From assembly GCA_951394045.1 (NCBI GenBank), contig OX595988.1, positions 2,123,352-2,187,351 on the forward strand: a DNA stretch of 64,000 nt, given 5' to 3'. Numbering within the stretch: position 1 is the stretch's first letter; each line of letters begins with the position of its first letter. A program made the position numbers and the translations under genes. Below are positions 1 to 9,900 of this stretch, piece after piece. Source of the stretch: Nitzschia sp. DOCU1 (taxonomy: Eukaryota > Bacillariophyta > Bacillariophyceae > Bacillariales > Bacillariaceae). The notes beneath the pieces were generated by a model, which did no database searches, had not been told where the DNA came from, and saw only the letters and a list, made by a program, of their open reading frames with translations.

Positions 1-654
1 AGATAGTGTCGATGTAGGAGCGCTCAAAACCTGGAGTTCGGCAGTAGTCAACTGGCGTGAAACAAGGTTCAAAACGGATTGTCCAGGGGTCGCTTGTGGG
101 TGTGGTCGAACTACACACTCATCGTGCATCATGGGTGCAGATAACATTGGCTGCCCCCCTGTTGTGGAGAGGGGTGATGGGGAAGAGACTGGCGGTTGGT
201 CGTTTGTCTGGAATATGACGTACGAGCCCGACTCTAGAGCCGAGACGTCATCATCACGGATACCTAACAAATCAGCTTCTGGAGGTGTAGGAGGAGTGTG
301 TATGGAAAGTAGTTGTCGGGACGCTCTCGTCGACCTTCGAGTTTGGGAGGCATCCGCTGGGGCAGAATTAGAGGGTAGGTGCTGGTGTCGGTGGGTCCGT
401 CGTACGGCCGCTGGGGCTGGAGAAGTTGGCGGTAAAGGTGATGTGCGTTGGTAGACATAAAGAATCGGGGGTGGGGCGTTTGTTGATCGGAGAACTCTCA
501 AAGGACGACCGTTTGAGGAAGAGTCATCGTCCAAATTGGCATGCAGAAAAGAAGGGGACTCATCCACACTTCCGTCATCCTGCGGCGGTTGCGTGACAGA
601 GGAAACACGGAGTCGTGTTCTATTCAAGGTTGCGTTGGACGGATTTCGGGGCAT
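1..654 (-). CDS. Hypothetical protein, Ser/Pro/Thr-rich N-terminal part, cut by left window edge
   Basis: Reading the reverse strand from an ATG at 654, all 218 codons to the window edge are open, so the gene continues beyond the window. The product begins MPRNPSNATLNR and is rich in Ser, Pro, Thr and Arg with acidic patches. It has no signal peptide, membrane segment or domain I recognise. An open frame this long in high-complexity DNA is unlikely by chance, and its start lies only 167 bp from the 73-bp tandem array, on the far side of which a second unknown gene is divergently transcribed. The composition suggests a disordered N-terminus. Function unknown; it could belong to a mobile element together with the neighbouring genes, but nothing in the visible part proves that. 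Confidence 0.5.
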   Translation of the reverse strand, partial: MPRNPSNATLNRTRLRVSSVTQPPQDDGSVDESPSFLHANLDDDSSSNGRPLRVLRSTNAPPPILYVYQRTSPLPPTSPAPAAVRRTHRHQHLPSNSAPADASQTRRSTRASRQLLSIHTPPTPPEADLLGIRDDDVSALESGSYVIFQTNDQPPVSSPSPLSTTGGQPMLSAPMMHDECVVRPHPQATPGQSVLNLVSRQLTTAELQVLSAPTSTLS

Positions 655-820
655 TGATGAACTGGAAGTGCAGATGTAAGCAACGACTCGAAGATAAGGG
701 ATGGAAACAAAGTAAAAGAAAACAGAGGGGAGAATGTTTCTGAGCTGTGTGGCAGTGGTCGTTGGAGGTGGTAGGGCGGTTACCTTTTGTGAGACTTCTC
801 TGAATGGTGACTCGGCTGGC

Positions 821-1452
821 GTTTCCTTAACGAAACGAACGGTTAAAAAGGCCGCATAGACGGTACAGCGGGAGAATGCTGTACAACCGAGACGTTTCCT
901 TAACGAAACGAACGGTTAAAAAGGCCGCATGGAGGGTACAGCGGGAGAATGCTGTACAATCGAGGCGTTTCCTTAACGAAACGAACGGTTAAAAAGGCCG
1001 CATAGAGGGTACAGCGGTAGAATGCTGTACAATCGAGGCGTTTCCTTAACGAAATGAACGGTTAAAAAGGCCGCATGGAGGGTACAGCGGGAGAATGCTG
1101 TACAATCGAGGCGTTTCCTTAACGAAACGAACGGTTAAAAAGGCCGCATAGAGGGTACAGCGGTAGAATGCTGTACAATCGAGGCGTTTCCTTAACGAAA
1201 CGAACGGTTAAAAAGGCCGCATAGAGGGTACAGCGGTAGAATGCTGTACAATCGAGGCGTTTCCTTAACGAAACGAACGGTTAAAAAGGCCGCATAGAGG
1301 GTACAGCGGTAGAATGCTGTACAATCGAGGCGTTTCCTTAACGAAACGAACGGTTAAAAAGGCCGCATAGAGGGTACAGCGGTAGAATGCTCTACAATCG
1401 AGGCGTTTCCTTAACAAAACGAACGGTTAAAAAGGCCGCATAGAGGGTACAG
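821..1452. repeat. 73-bp tandem repeat array, about 8.6 copies
   Basis: The motif GTTTCCTTAACGAAA recurs at 821, 894, 967, 1040, 1113, 1186, 1259, 1332 and 1405, exactly 73 bp apart, and the ninth unit is truncated at about 1452. Units differ by only a few substitutions (for example ATAGAGGG versus ATGGAGGG, and GCGGTAG versus GCGGGAG). Each unit holds two inverted repeats: CGTTTC...GAAACG around CTTAAC, and GTACAGC...GCTGTAC around an 8-nt loop. The array lies between two divergent unknown genes. It may be a minisatellite or a bidirectional regulatory region; there are no spacers of CRISPR type. Confidence 0.97.
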
Positions 1453-1692
1453 TGCGGTTATCGCCAGGATGAAAAGTTTGAAAAGGGAGATGCGGCGGGT
1501 TGATTTTTGAACACAGGGAGCATTACCACCACACATAAAATGGGCGTGCCAGTGTCTTTAAGTGAAAGAGTTTGAACTGGAGACAAGAGAGGATGACGAG
1601 TACATGGTTTAAAAAGATTAGATGGTCCTCCAAACAACCTCGGCGGTATCAAGAGTAGATATTGCCACAAAGTAAAGCGAGGTAGAGCCGTC
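1453..1692. other. Spacer between tandem array and three-exon gene
   Basis: AT-moderate, G-rich sequence containing the presumed promoter and 5' leader of the gene starting at 1693. No repeat, ORF or recognisable core promoter motif could be supported. Confidence 0.4.
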
Positions 1693-3009
1693 ATGACAAG
1701 TGGGGCGGGTGCTGTGCAGGATAATGCAGTTGCAGCTGCAAGTGGCAGCAGCGGAGGAGCATTCGATGTGGAAAGTTTCTTGGGCAGGTTGCCACCTGAT
1801 CAAAGAAGCGAATTAAGGAGAGCCTTAGCTGGAGGAATTGGAAATGCCACCAGCGGCGAGGGGGCGCCTGTTGGAGAAGTTGGCTTGGCGATGGGTGGTG
1901 TGGTTAGTACAACCTCATCTATAACCATATGTGAGAGGGAGAACAATAAACTCTTTACAGATCAGATGAAGAAGGTGTTCCGGCAGGTGAAGTTCATTGA
2001 TGAAGGTGGTCTGAAACACGGCAAGTTATTTTACGAGAAGGTGGTGGAGGCGATGGGGGGTGCCGTGGTAGATACCGATGAGTGGTACAAAAAGAAGGGA
2101 GGTCTGAGAGCCAGGGCTTCTGCTAGGATAGTGGAACTGAGAGGAAATGTAACAAATCGACTAAAAGAGGCATTTTTAGGTAAGAGATGACAAGTGGCCG
2201 AGTTGTGTTGCATTGGCCTTTGGGACTAACAAGCTTGGTGGAGGCAGCTCATTACCGTGTAAAAGAAGCAGAAGTTAGTAACATTGATGCGGAAAACAGT
2301 ACAGAGGGGGATGTGGAGATGTTTGTGCCAAGTGAGTTGTGGGAGACTAGAAAGAATCCAACGCTGTTCAAGGTCATGTGCAGGCAGTATTTCCCTGCAG
2401 TGGTTTTTGGGAGAAAGGGCTCATATGGCAGAAGAATGGCGAACGACCTGGTGAGCCAGGTATTGAACCCATCAGATGAGGCCTTCGTTTATCTCGTTTT
2501 GGAGAACAACTATGAGTACTGGAAGACCTTAGGGAGGGAAATGTAAGTTTGAATTGTGAATTGTGTCTGGTTGAAACTAAGAGAAGAGTTGATGTAACTA
2601 ACAACGTGACTGTGTTTTGTTATTTGGTAGGATTGATAGTGGAAAGGTTCAGTCGATGAATATGAAGGAACGTGCCGTGCAGCCAAAATATACCCATGCA
2701 AGGAATAACAACAACATGAGTTGGAATCGTGCTGGAAAAGTGCGTTATGTGGAGTTTCTAAAAATGGTGATCGAGGATAGGAACAGGGCAGGTGCCAAGG
2801 ACTTGGAGTTAGAGGTTCGACAAGAGTGGCGAGATGCTAATGGAGGCAGGCGCAGGAGAGATAGGCTACAAGGAGGGCAGGAAGAAGAGATGTTTTCAAT
2901 TCCGATTGTGGATGATGAGGGAAATCCAGTAGTCGTTGAGGTAATGGACGAGCCATTGGTTGGAGCAGAGGAAGATGCATTGGAAAGGGCAGGCGTAATG
3001 GCTGTTTAG
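1693..3009 (+). CDS. Conserved-looking unknown protein, three exons, probably mobile-element associated
   Basis: Modelled as join(1693..2179, 2248..2542, 2631..3009), 386 aa. Both introns (68 and 88 nt) are GT-AG with a CTAAC branch-like motif, and splicing restores phase exactly (G|CT and AT|G). The product has a Gly/Ala/Ser-rich N-terminus, a basic central part, then the string ENNYEYW followed by KYTHARNNNN and WNRAGKVRYVEFLKMVIEDR, and ends in an acidic tail. From memory, a similar order (ENNY..W, KYT, W..G..RY, DR) occurs in repeated diatom proteins of unknown function; I cannot verify this here. No catalytic motif is visible. Its setting between a tandem array and a retroelement remnant suggests a mobile-element protein, which is inference. 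Confidence 0.6.
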
Positions 3010-3394
3010 AGTAACTGTTAGAAATGTTGAGGAAATTCATTAATGGACTGGGAATTTCTAATTGGGGTATGGCGTAGTGAGTGACAGAGAGAGTATAAAG
3101 AGGGAATGGCATTTCGTTGATGTGAACCCATTTGGAACTGGTAAGGGGATGGGGTAATGGTAGTGGGGGGCGGTAGTATGGGAGTAGAGTGCCATTGAAA
3201 ATGAAAAGTGTTGTGAGAAATGGTAAGGTAGTTCATAAGTTGTATTATGGATTAGAGAGGGGTAAGGGTTGCCCAATGGAAGGACGCTATAAGAATGGTT
3301 ATTGCCATTTTTGAATGGTGTGCAAAATAGTGAATGGAGTGGCAGTTAGATAGGGGGGTGGGCCATACCTGCTGGTTAAGGGGGTAGGTATGAT
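3010..3394. other. G-rich intergenic stretch
   Basis: The plus strand is strongly purine (G) biased and C-poor, unlike the host-gene part of the window. Only short chance ORFs are present. No RNA gene or repeat was recognised. Confidence 0.4.
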
Positions 3395-4262
3395 TTAGGG
3401 GATTAATAATGGGTTGTGACACCTCCCCACGGTGATGGCTTTTTTGGGGGGTGGGGGGCATAAGATATGGGTACCCCAATATTTTCCCTTTCCTGATGCA
3501 GCCGGGAGGGGAGAGTGCATTTGGATCATCACACCAATTGCCAGAAACTCCCCCATCCCTTGGCCTTTCGTCTCCCACCGCTCGATCGGCACAGGCAACC
3601 TCCAAGCCAACCCACAGCCACAGTAACAAACCCCGCCCATTCCGTAGTAGCAAAAGTCCGTGCGAAACATGACGTCAGGCCTGCGATGGACGAGATTGTT
3701 GATGCTGATCCCGTCCTTTGCCTTGTCGAGGATTCTTCGGCACGTCTTCAGGTCTTCGACCACCGTCTTTGGAATCTTGTATTCCACCTTGGTCTTGTTT
3801 GCCTTGCGTCGCTCCATGAAGGCCAAGTAACCCGAGACTCGGACGAGGAAATGCCTGGCCATCGGGATGATAGTGGCCGTGTGCTGTAGCCTCCCGTGTG
3901 TCGTCTCAAGATTTGAGAGAGTCGACCCGCCAGTGCAGATCAGCTGCAGGATCTGTTCTCTCCACTCAACAAACTTGTCGGAAGGGAGTGAGACGCGGAG
4001 TCGCCTGGTGTCGATCAGCCAACCCAAGACGACCTTCAGTTCTTCTGGTTGTCCTTCGGCCTCGTACTTGGACAGGGAAAGAGGATGGACTCGAGGCACC
4101 GGCTCGTTTGGGTGAACTGGCCGAGTCAACAAAGAGATTGTTAGTGGCATCAGGACCGAGAGCCTCCTGACCTTGTCCTCTTCTTTGATCTCCAGCGTCG
4201 CCGCCGGGAACAACTCTGAAACTCCTACTTTTCCTACGCAGCACGCAGTGTCAGACGACTAC
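3395..4262 (-). pseudogene. Retroelement remnant: reverse transcriptase C-terminal part plus RNase H-like domain
   Basis: The minus-strand frame is open from just after a TAG at about 4262 down to 3395 but has no ATG at its head, so it is an N-terminally missing fragment or an orphan exon. It reads LGWLIDTRRLRVSLP, then GRLQHTATIIPMARHFL, the arrangement that follows the catalytic core in tyrosine-recombinase (DIRS-like) and related reverse transcriptases. It then continues with RTDFCYYGMGGVC, AWRLPVP and GEFLAIGV, which match the conserved Asp- and Glu-bearing segments of the linked RNase H domain. The YxDD polymerase centre is absent. The last ~30 codons run into a low-complexity stretch at 3469-3501 that recurs inverted at 12221-12252. 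Family assignment as DIRS-type is tentative; being a retroelement fragment is well supported. Confidence 0.65.
3469..3501. repeat. Short dispersed repeat, copy 1 (inverted copy at 12221-12252)
   Basis: The segment around CAATATTTTCCCTTTCCTGA matches the reverse complement of 12221-12252 with about two mismatches over 30 bp. Both copies lie in or beside mobile-element genes, so this may be a terminal or subterminal piece of a related element. Confidence 0.6.
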
Positions 4263-4565
4263 TTTGACTTTGATGACGTCGACAGGAAGTCAATTTTCGA
4301 CATGCGCGCGGGCGGGGCATCGAGGGCAGAGACAAAAGCGCTGCGCGCAAAATAATGACCGATGACATCATCCTGGAGAGTCATTTCACCTAACTCTCGA
4401 GCCGACATATGCGATATCCTTCAGCGGCACATGGTATCCTTTTTTCTAACCCCAGCCATCATGAAGGGTACCATATTTTGATGGGCACAACGTCGTTCGG
4501 TTTCCAATTTCCCATCTCTCCTCATCAGAAACTATCGTATTCTTTCAACAGACAGTATCTTCCAA
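4263..4565. other. Intergenic, putative promoter of the coiled-coil gene
   Basis: Upstream leader region with CT-rich stretches before the ATG at 4566. A short purine-rich open frame on the plus strand (ending near 4355) is not supported by any other evidence. No RNA gene seen. Confidence 0.35.
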
Positions 4566-5459
4566 ATGGGTGCTTACTACCAGGCGACCATCACTGCTTT
4601 GAGTATAGTTGTTCCTCTAGCCGCTGGATACTTTTTGCGCGAAGTAAAATCGGCTAGATCTGCGGCCAAATCGCCGAAACAAGCTGAAGAAACCAAGCAG
4701 AAATACGATGAACTGAAGAAACTAGAAGAAACATTGAAGCTAAGAGAAGATGGGCTTGGGGAAAAGGAGAATTCTCTTGAAGCGCGCGATTCTGATTTGA
4801 CTGCACGTGAGGAAAAGAACCTTCGTGAGTTCGACGCTCGCGAGGCCGAGCTGAAGAAGCGCGAGACAGAACTTTCAGAAAAGGAAAGCAAATTGAAAGC
4901 TTTGGTAGAGCGCGAGGCTGCATTGGCTGAAAAAGAGAAGCGTCTTCTAGAACTCGAGAAAAAATTGGAGGAGAGAGAATCGGCTGTTCCTCCCGTTGTT
5001 CCTGAACCAAAAGAAGTTGGTCCAGAGGTAAAGGTGGAAGGTTCGGCAGAAGAGGAAGCTCCAAAGGGACTGTCGGAAAAAGAAAAAAGAATCAAGATGA
5101 TAACTGAAGAGCTACAAAAAATTGTGAAGCAGGCAGAGGATGATGAGCTAGGAGAGGAAATGGAGAAGGAAGCAGTCGAGGCGTTGGAGAAAGCAGCTCT
5201 GGTAGTGGCTTATCGAAAGAAGTTCTACGATGTCATGAAGGATGAGCTTATTCTTTTCCCGTCTGTAGGGAAGACTATTGTCAGCTATGCTCTTATGGAG
5301 GAAGCTGAAAAATATTACTATGAGGAGGAAGACGAGTTTCCGATGGAATACAGTGTTGCACTTCGTTCAGTGGTGACTATGGCCATGAGCAGTGAGGATG
5401 ATGATGACGACATGGACGAAGACTATATGGCTAAACTAGCCCTGGATGTTGAGATTTGA
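4566..5459 (+). CDS. Membrane-anchored coiled-coil protein, unknown function
   Basis: Single-exon, 297 aa. Residues about 7-24 (ITALSIVVPLAAGYFL) form one hydrophobic segment directly after a very short N-terminus, consistent with a signal anchor. Residues about 40-145 are a highly charged heptad-type coiled coil built from repeats like LKKRETELSEKES and LEARDSDLTAREE. A Pro/Glu linker follows, then a helical C-terminal part with YRKKFYDVMKDEL and FPSVGKTIVSYALMEEAEKYYYEEE, ending in an acidic run (DDDDDMDEDY). There is no enzymatic motif. By architecture it could be a tether or scaffold at an organelle or ER membrane. I do not recognise a named family. The first ATG of the frame after an in-frame stop was used as start. 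Confidence 0.75.
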   Translation: MGAYYQATITALSIVVPLAAGYFLREVKSARSAAKSPKQAEETKQKYDELKKLEETLKLREDGLGEKENSLEARDSDLTAREEKNLREFDAREAELKKRETELSEKESKLKALVEREAALAEKEKRLLELEKKLEERESAVPPVVPEPKEVGPEVKVEGSAEEEAPKGLSEKEKRIKMITEELQKIVKQAEDDELGEEMEKEAVEALEKAALVVAYRKKFYDVMKDELILFPSVGKTIVSYALMEEAEKYYYEEEDEFPMEYSVALRSVVTMAMSSEDDDDDMDEDYMAKLALDVEI

Positions 5460-5712
5460 CAGGAATCGTGATGAGCCTTTGTGACTGAATGTTGAGGCTG
5501 AAGGCTGCGCATCTCGGGCCTGTCACTGCAAGTCCCCGGTGAAGAAAGTTGAATTGTGTCCACTTGCTCCTTGGACAAAGTTTGCACACGCAGCACCGTT
5601 GTGCTATAGTAGACAGATTGTTGACACCATGACGTATAATTGAGTGTGCAAGAACTGGATATCTTTAGTAAGAAGGATGACTGATTCTCCTAAAACTAGC
5701 GTCCTGGCTCTA

Positions 5713-6383
5713 CTAATTGGTAGCGTTTGCAGCTGCCACAATCTTCTGCACTCGATCTAGGCTACCTTGAGCGGATCCTGCTTTCAAGAGTTTGCAGTTT
5801 TCTTGTTCATACGGCGGATCAACTTGAATGCTTTGGAGGACGATAATGGACTCATTTTTCCACACGACTTCATTGCAAGCCTTCAGCAATCTATCAAAAA
5901 CCATTTGCCCTTTCGGCGAAGCCTGGAACGAGTCGACGAAAAGTACCGGTACAGGTAGTTAGACACATGAAACTCGAAGATAAATTCGGAATTCCATTCA
6001 CCACGAAAAGTCGAGGCGAAGACACCATCCTTGCCTACCTTCGGGTTAAGATGTTTCAGGCTCTCCTGAGCTAGCTTAATTGCCCTCTTCTCTCTCTCTT
6101 CCAGAATTTTTTTCGTGTGGGATATTTCCGAAGCGGTGGGGCCCACCTGACTTTTGTTGGCTTCCTGAAGACGCTTCGACTCCTGAATAGATGAGACTGT
6201 CACCATGCGGATGTCGTTTGAAGCCGGATCTTGCAGTACAACGATACTAGCGGTAGGATCCGTACAATACACCTGGCCCTTGACAACTTCTCCATCATGT
6301 AATGTCAATTCCCAAGAGGAAGTTATTGGGTACCGCAAGTACAGAGACCCCCCACCGGCACTAGACGACGACTCGGTTGTCAT
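5713..6383 (-). CDS. LSM12: LSM12-type RNA-associated protein (Lsm domain plus anticodon-binding-like AD domain)
   Basis: Modelled as complement(join(5713..5922, 6039..6383)), 184 aa, close to the usual ~195. The start is at MTTESSSS; the longer frame has no extra conserved sequence. Residues about 15-70 (WELTLHDGEVVKGQVYCTD...ASIVVLQ) match the Lsm/Sm-like N-terminal domain. Residues about 85-160 match the AD domain: KKILEEREKRAIKLAQESL, then across the splice LNPK|ASPKGQMVFDRLLKA, then IIVLQSIQVDPPYEQENC. Without splicing the frame reads into an unrelated tail; the donor GTAGGC and acceptor TTCCAG, both phase 0, restore the family sequence. LSM12 homologues bind RNA and ataxin-2-type partners in the cytoplasm. 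The 116-nt intron carries a perfect GTACCGGTAC palindrome. Divergent from the primase gene. Confidence 0.88.
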
Positions 6384-6922
6384 GACTGCGAGTTCTTTAA
6401 CTGAAACCGTTCGCTCCCTCGCTTGAATGATGTGATGGATTTTTCTAACCCAGATGGATACTGTAGGTAAAGGATCAATTATCAACGGAAGAAGTGAAAT
6501 TGCTCCAGTAAGTACGCTAGCCCTTTTATGTTCTACAGAGAGAGAAAGGGCGTGCCTTCGTACGACGCTTGCATGCCCACGCGATCATCGCCGCCGTAGC
6601 GTGCGCCATTGTCGGTCGCTCCAGCATTTTTGGCCGTCGGCGGTTTTGACGGTAGAGAATGAGTCAGAGGGGTCGATCTCGGTGTTGCAACAACTGTGCG
6701 TGCGGGGGTCTTTCCGTGATCCGCTGGCGCCCTTGGCATAGTGGGGGCCAGACAAATGAATATATGGAAGGGGTTCGCAACATCATCACCAAGCAATGCA
6801 CAAAGAAAGAAAACAATTCTTTCCACTGCATAAGGTACTTGTAGCGTCTACGCAGGACCCAATTTACAGTCAGTTCACCCAAGTGATAGTCTGTGTTTTG
6901 GATGATTTTCTTGGTTTGAAAA
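6384..6922. promoter_or_regulatory. Divergent intergenic region between LSM12 and plastid primase
   Basis: A 539-bp region lies between two oppositely oriented starts, so it must hold both promoters. No tRNA, repeat or convincing core motif was identified. Confidence 0.4.
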
Positions 6923-9900
6923 ATGAGCATTCCCTCTGTCAAAATTCTTCCAACGGCTCGGCGGCGGCGTCAGCAACATATAATCATCGGGTTCCTGTGG
7001 TTGGTTTTCATTGATTTGCAGGTAGTCGGATTCGGAATGTGGGCTCCGTATAGTATGCGATTGTCGAGTGTCAGACGACAAGGATCCATGTTGCGTGATG
7101 CATTCGACAACTTTCCATCGGACATTAACTTGCCGGCAGTTCCCACCAAGAACAATTCATATACACCGCAATTGCCACCGAATTTCATCGCCCCCGAAAA
7201 ACTTCAGTATCTTCAAGAAACGGTTGATATTGTGTCTGTCATCGAGGCGTATGGTCTCCCGCACTTCAAACGTAGTGGTGCATATCGAGCCACATGCCTA
7301 TGTCCCTTCCACGATGACCACAATCCGTCGTTGTCGATCGACAGCACGAAGGGAATTTTCAAATGCTTCTCTTGTGGGGCTGGCGGTAATGTTATTACAT
7401 TTGTGCGAGATTATGCGAAACTTCAGGGAGAAAAAATTTCATTTTCCCAAGCCGTTAGGCTCGTCGACGCTCAGTTCGCTTCGGGGAACGACACATTTAA
7501 GCTCAGCCTACCTCCCGGTTTGAAAGCCATCTCCAGTGGGACGAACAGCAGTGCCCCTTCTCTATTGTCATCCCAAAGGAAAGCAAAACAAAAAACCTTC
7601 CGAACGAAAGAGCAAAGAATTCTCCAGGCCAATGCAGCTGCAGCAGCGTTTTTTGAAAAATGCTTAGTCTCCTTGCCGTCTGCAGGGCCTGCAAGGAGCC
7701 ACTTGCAGGCGCGGTTCATTTCACCTCGGACAGTGCGAGCTTTTGCCATTGGATATGCTCCTGATGCCTACTTCGGCAATAGGGGGGAGAGTAGCCCGCA
7801 CACGTGGGGAGAAGGGAGCTTGGTGGAACACTTGAAAGAAAAGGGGTTTTCTACGACCGAAATTCTGGATGCCGGGCTGGCGACTGTAACAAAGAAGGAG
7901 GCGCAGAGACTGAACGAAGGCGAAAATACAGCACGAACTCTTTCTATTCCATATTCATCACTTGTTGACCGCTTCCGACATCGGCTTATGGTTCCAATTT
8001 TGGATGCAACAGGCGCAAATGTCCTGGGTTTCGGGGGGAGGTTTCTTGCAGATTCAATCACAGGTCGTAATCCGCCGTCGCATAATTTCACGCAGCCGAA
8101 ATACCTAAACAGCCCCGAATCTCCTGTATTTCAAAAGAAGAACATACTGTTTGGTCAGCATATGGCCGACAAGGCACTACGGTTTTGGGACAAAGATGAC
8201 AGCAAACCCCGAGCAGTTGTTCTCGTAGAAGGTTACTTTGACGCCATAGCGCTTTGGAGCATAGGAATAAGAGAAGCAATTGCATGTATGGGGACGGGTC
8301 TGACGACGGAGCAGCTAACAGCCGCAGCAACTCTGGCGGGAACGAAAAACGGTACGTTTGACAAAGTTGTAGGTGAAGAAGTGCCAAGTTTTGCTCACGC
8401 ATTGCTCCTTTCCGACGAAGGCCGTGTTATTCTTTGCCTAGACAACGACGAAGCTGGTACTGCAGCTGTAGAACGCTTGTGCAGCTCTGGTATTCTGGTG
8501 ACCGTCGAGGAGTCCCATCCCGTGGAATTTCGTGTTGCGCGCCTACCTGAGCAAGTTAAAGACCCTGCTGAGTTTATGGAACTCCACAGAGATGATCCAA
8601 ATGCAGATGGCAAGTTTCGCCTGGAAGTTCTCAGAGATAGCTCCCTTGAGTGGAAGGATTGGTATCAGGGTAATTTATTGGATCATTTCAATATTTCCGC
8701 GTCCAACAATGAGAAAGGGGGATTGGCCGACGTTCTGGAGAGATTTGCATTCTTCTTGTCGTTGTTGCGTATTGACGAATCCGAAAAAAAGATAAGGATT
8801 CACACAGTCACCAATCAGCTTTCTGTGATGATAGCTGATGGCAACAACGAGGATGATTCGGTCGAAACTATCCGGCTTGAGCTCGAATCTATACTGCGTA
8901 CGAAATATCTGGCATTTTCCCGAAAAGTTGCTTCACTACCGACCAGATCGGGAACAACCGAGAAGGTCGACCAGACACTAGCAAGGATGGCCCCAAGCAG
9001 TGACCCCCACTTTTCGTCAGGGCGGTCCTTGAAAAAGAGTCGTCACTCGGACAACGATTCTAACGGCGAGCAGGGACGGCAGAGCCGGGCCAATCAGGCC
9101 TCCACCTTTGCTACAAAACCCCGACCTGCCGAGACAAGACGAAGCTTCAGGGCGGCGAGGAGCCAGCGAAACGCAAAGGTGGAGCCATCGCTCACCCCTC
9201 ATTTTTCGGGCTTCGACTTCGCTAGCAAACATGATGTCGAATGGCTGCAGGACGAAGAAATTTCAGGCCAGTCGCGTGGTAGACTCAATAGAAAAGCAGG
9301 TCGTAGGTACGACAGCTTCGGAGAGAGTAATTCAGTATACCACAATTCGAACGAGTATCATGGAAGGCAATTTCTTACTGACGATGCCTTGAGTGCCGGA
9401 TACACAAGCGCAGTTGTCCCTCGCGACCCAGATCTACTATCGAAGGGAATCAACTCCATGGTGCATTTTGAATCCAACACTATACTGCAATCCGCAGAAA
9501 ACGATCTTCTCCGTTACCTTGTGAACTTCCCTATTGCCAGGGCATCATTGCAACGAATCATGTCTATCAGTAGATCGGCTGGATCCCAGGAGATCCTGTG
9601 GTGGTCACACCCAGAAAAATCCTGGCTGTTTAAATGCCTTATCAGCGGGGACCCCCATATAGCGTCACTTGGTATGCATAATCTGACCGAGTTTAAGGCA
9701 TACCTTTCCGGGGTACCTCGACATCTCTTCGGAGAACTTTCGGGTGAAGCAATTGACAAAGAAATCGGGACAGAGTCCGAGGAACTACGAGGACCGTTCC
9801 GCGGAAATGAAATGTCTGTGACTGGACCAACGAATTCGACGGATGATGGGCGTGTTGGTGCCGTGATGCCGCCACATGAACACACACTTCGAAATGTTGA

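Noticed and set aside
131..454. Plus-strand 107-codon ORF
   Set aside because: It is the shadow of the longer minus-strand frame that is open from 654 to the edge; no protein-like features.
821..1452. CRISPR array
   Set aside because: Whole 73-bp units repeat without unique spacers, and the genome is eukaryotic.
3515..4170. Several plus-strand ORFs over the RT remnant
   Set aside because: They are antisense to a frame with clear RT/RNase H sequence.
4577..5095. Minus-strand Ser/Phe-rich ORF
   Set aside because: Shadow of the Glu/Lys-rich coiled coil on the plus strand.
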